Shown here one piece after another: positions 5,117 through 6,021 of a stretch of 6,021 bases of DNA. Location of the stretch: NCBI GenBank assembly GCA_001399705.1, contig LJCR01000157.1, positions 1-6,021 of the forward strand, given 5' to 3'. Made by a program: the position numbers and the translations under genes. The first letter of the stretch is position 1. Every line of letters begins with the position of its first letter. The DNA is from Kouleothrix aurantiaca. GTDB lineage: Bacteria; Chloroflexota; Chloroflexia; Chloroflexales; Roseiflexaceae. A model generated the notes under the pieces. The model made no database searches. It saw only the letters and a list, made by a program, of their open reading frames with translations, and was not told where the DNA came from.

Positions 5117-6021
5117 ATGTCCGACCCATGGGGCGATACGTTCAGCGACGACGAGCGCGCATTGCTGGCGCCGTTTGTGACCGACCTCGACGCGCCGGTG
5201 TTTGGGCTGCGCAACCTGCCCGAAGTGGTGAAAGGCGCGCTGTTCTCGCGCTACAGCCGCACCGACAAAAGCCTGCGTCGCATTCTGCTGGATGAATTTA
5301 TCCAGTCGCCAGAGTCAGGCTTTGCGGCGATTGTTGGGACGGCAGGCGCGCACCACGCCGATCAGCTGGTGGCGGTGCGCCAGGCCGAGGCATTCTACGA
5401 GCGCGTGCTGATCGGTTACGGCGACGATTCGGTGGCCGAGCTGGGTGGCGCGCACCTGGCCTGCGAGGGCGTGAGCAACATTGCCGCCAAAGCGCTGGAA
5501 GACGCGCGCATTGGCATCAGCCCGCTGGAAAAATCCACCCGCTACGTCGTGTTCAACCGCAAAGTCGATGGGCGCTACCGCTACCTGCGCGAGCCGCAGA
5601 TCATGGAATCGCGCCACGCCAGCGCCTACACCGCCGCAATGGACGGCCTGTTCGGCACCTACACGGCCTTGCTGGAGCCAAGCATCGCCGCTGTGCGCGC
5701 GCGCACCCCGCGCGACGAGCAGACCTCCGAGCGGGCGTATGCCAGCGCCACGCGCGCCAAAGCCTGCGACCTGCTGCGCGGCCTGCTGCCCATGGCTGCG
5801 CCCACGAATGTCGGGCTGTTTGGCAATGGCCGCGCCTTTGAATACCTGCTCACGCGCCTGTATGCCGCGCCGCACGGCGAGCTGCATGCGCTGGCGGGCG
5901 AAATGCAGCGCGCGCTGGACGCGCTGATCCCATCGTTTGTGAAGCGCGCCAAAACCGAGCGCGGCCGCGCCCAGCAAGAATACCTGCGCGGCATGCGCGA
6001 GCGGGTTGCGGTGCTGGGGGA
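5117..6021 (+). CDS. ThyX-like (FAD-dependent thymidylate synthase family) protein, N-terminal part
   Basis: The first 301 codons are present with no stop; the gene continues past the window. It begins MSDPWGDTFSDDERALLAPF. ThyX-like blocks in order: YGDDSVAELGGAHLACEGVS (101-120), corresponding to the G-H-x-S-x-x-E-H block; ARIGISPLEKSTRY (130-143), the place of the RHR-x7-S-x-R signature; and ARTPRDEQTSERAY with LLRGLLPMAAPTNVGLFGNG (219-238), corresponding to the A-R-x-x-L-P...N-x-R region. Classical ThyX (about 220-270 residues) makes dTMP from dUMP with FAD, NADPH and methylene-tetrahydrofolate. Here RHR reads D129-A130-R131, eight rather than seven residues separate Arg131 from Ser140, and the His after Glu108 is Leu109. 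The protein is already longer than a classical ThyX. I recall roughly 500-residue two-lobed ThyX-family proteins in Chloroflexi and relatives with this appearance. Catalytic activity of this half is doubtful; a second, better-conserved domain may lie downstream. It is divergent from the kinase gene with 272 bases between them. Confidence 0.75.
   Translation, partial: MSDPWGDTFSDDERALLAPFVTDLDAPVFGLRNLPEVVKGALFSRYSRTDKSLRRILLDEFIQSPESGFAAIVGTAGAHHADQLVAVRQAEAFYERVLIGYGDDSVAELGGAHLACEGVSNIAAKALEDARIGISPLEKSTRYVVFNRKVDGRYRYLREPQIMESRHASAYTAAMDGLFGTYTALLEPSIAAVRARTPRDEQTSERAYASATRAKACDLLRGLLPMAAPTNVGLFGNGRAFEYLLTRLYAAPHGELHALAGEMQRALDALIPSFVKRAKTERGRAQQEYLRGMRERVAVLG

Noticed and set aside
5315..5977. 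A 220-codon minus-strand open frame opposite the ThyX-like gene.
   Set aside because: Composition is typical of an antisense shadow (Ala, Arg, His, Gln), while the plus-strand frame has ordered ThyX-like blocks and a good ribosome site.
1..6021. CRISPR array, tRNA or rRNA genes, insertion sequence, or phage/defence genes.
   Set aside because: No regularly spaced repeats, tRNA-like cloverleaf, transposase motif or recognised defence domain was seen on either strand.

Overview
This GC-rich 6 kb bacterial window holds four protein genes, two of them cut by the window edges. The coding style fits the Chloroflexia: third positions are strongly G/C, a soluble multi-GAF histidine kinase is present, a long ThyX-like protein is present, and a TGTAGGGC-type palindromic repeat sits between genes. 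I recall Roseiflexus/Chloroflexus/Kouleothrix relatives having similar features. The lineage is an inference from style and recalled families, not a demonstrated match.

Layout. Three genes lie on the minus strand and read leftward from about 4844: (i) a 1015-residue cytoplasmic sensor histidine kinase with apparent order PAS - GAF - GAF - GAF - PAS - HisKA - HATPase_c (1797-4844); (ii) a full-length, SAF-fused altronate/galactarate dehydratase (UxaA/GarD family) of 514 residues (193-1737); (iii) the first 35 codons of a pyridoxamine-5'-phosphate-oxidase-like flavoprotein (1-106). The gaps are 59 and 86 bases. The genes could therefore form one transcript, but a perfect TATAAT over the kinase stop suggests the dehydratase may also have its own promoter. 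An imperfect palindromic repeat fills the gap between (ii) and (iii), and its edge supplies the dehydratase stop codon. On the plus strand, divergent from the kinase, starts an open-ended ThyX-like gene (5117 to the end). Its ThyX signature is degenerate.

The 272-base divergent region (4845-5116) holds overlapping candidate promoters for both directions. It also has a pair of about 25-bp direct repeats built on GCATTGG/TGGCATT that covers the kinase translation start, and two small adjacent hairpins in the ThyX-side leader.

How the genes may work together. The kinase could sense a soluble ligand through its PAS/GAF modules and signal to a response regulator, but none is encoded here. The dehydratase would feed a hexonate/aldarate into the 2-keto-3-deoxy sugar acid route. 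No transporter, regulator or downstream aldolase is visible, so a shared pathway is only suggested by gene order. Nothing here amounts to a clearly new defence or mobile system. The most unusual items are the degenerate ThyX-like protein, the palindromic repeat at the dehydratase 3' end, and the repeats at the kinase start.
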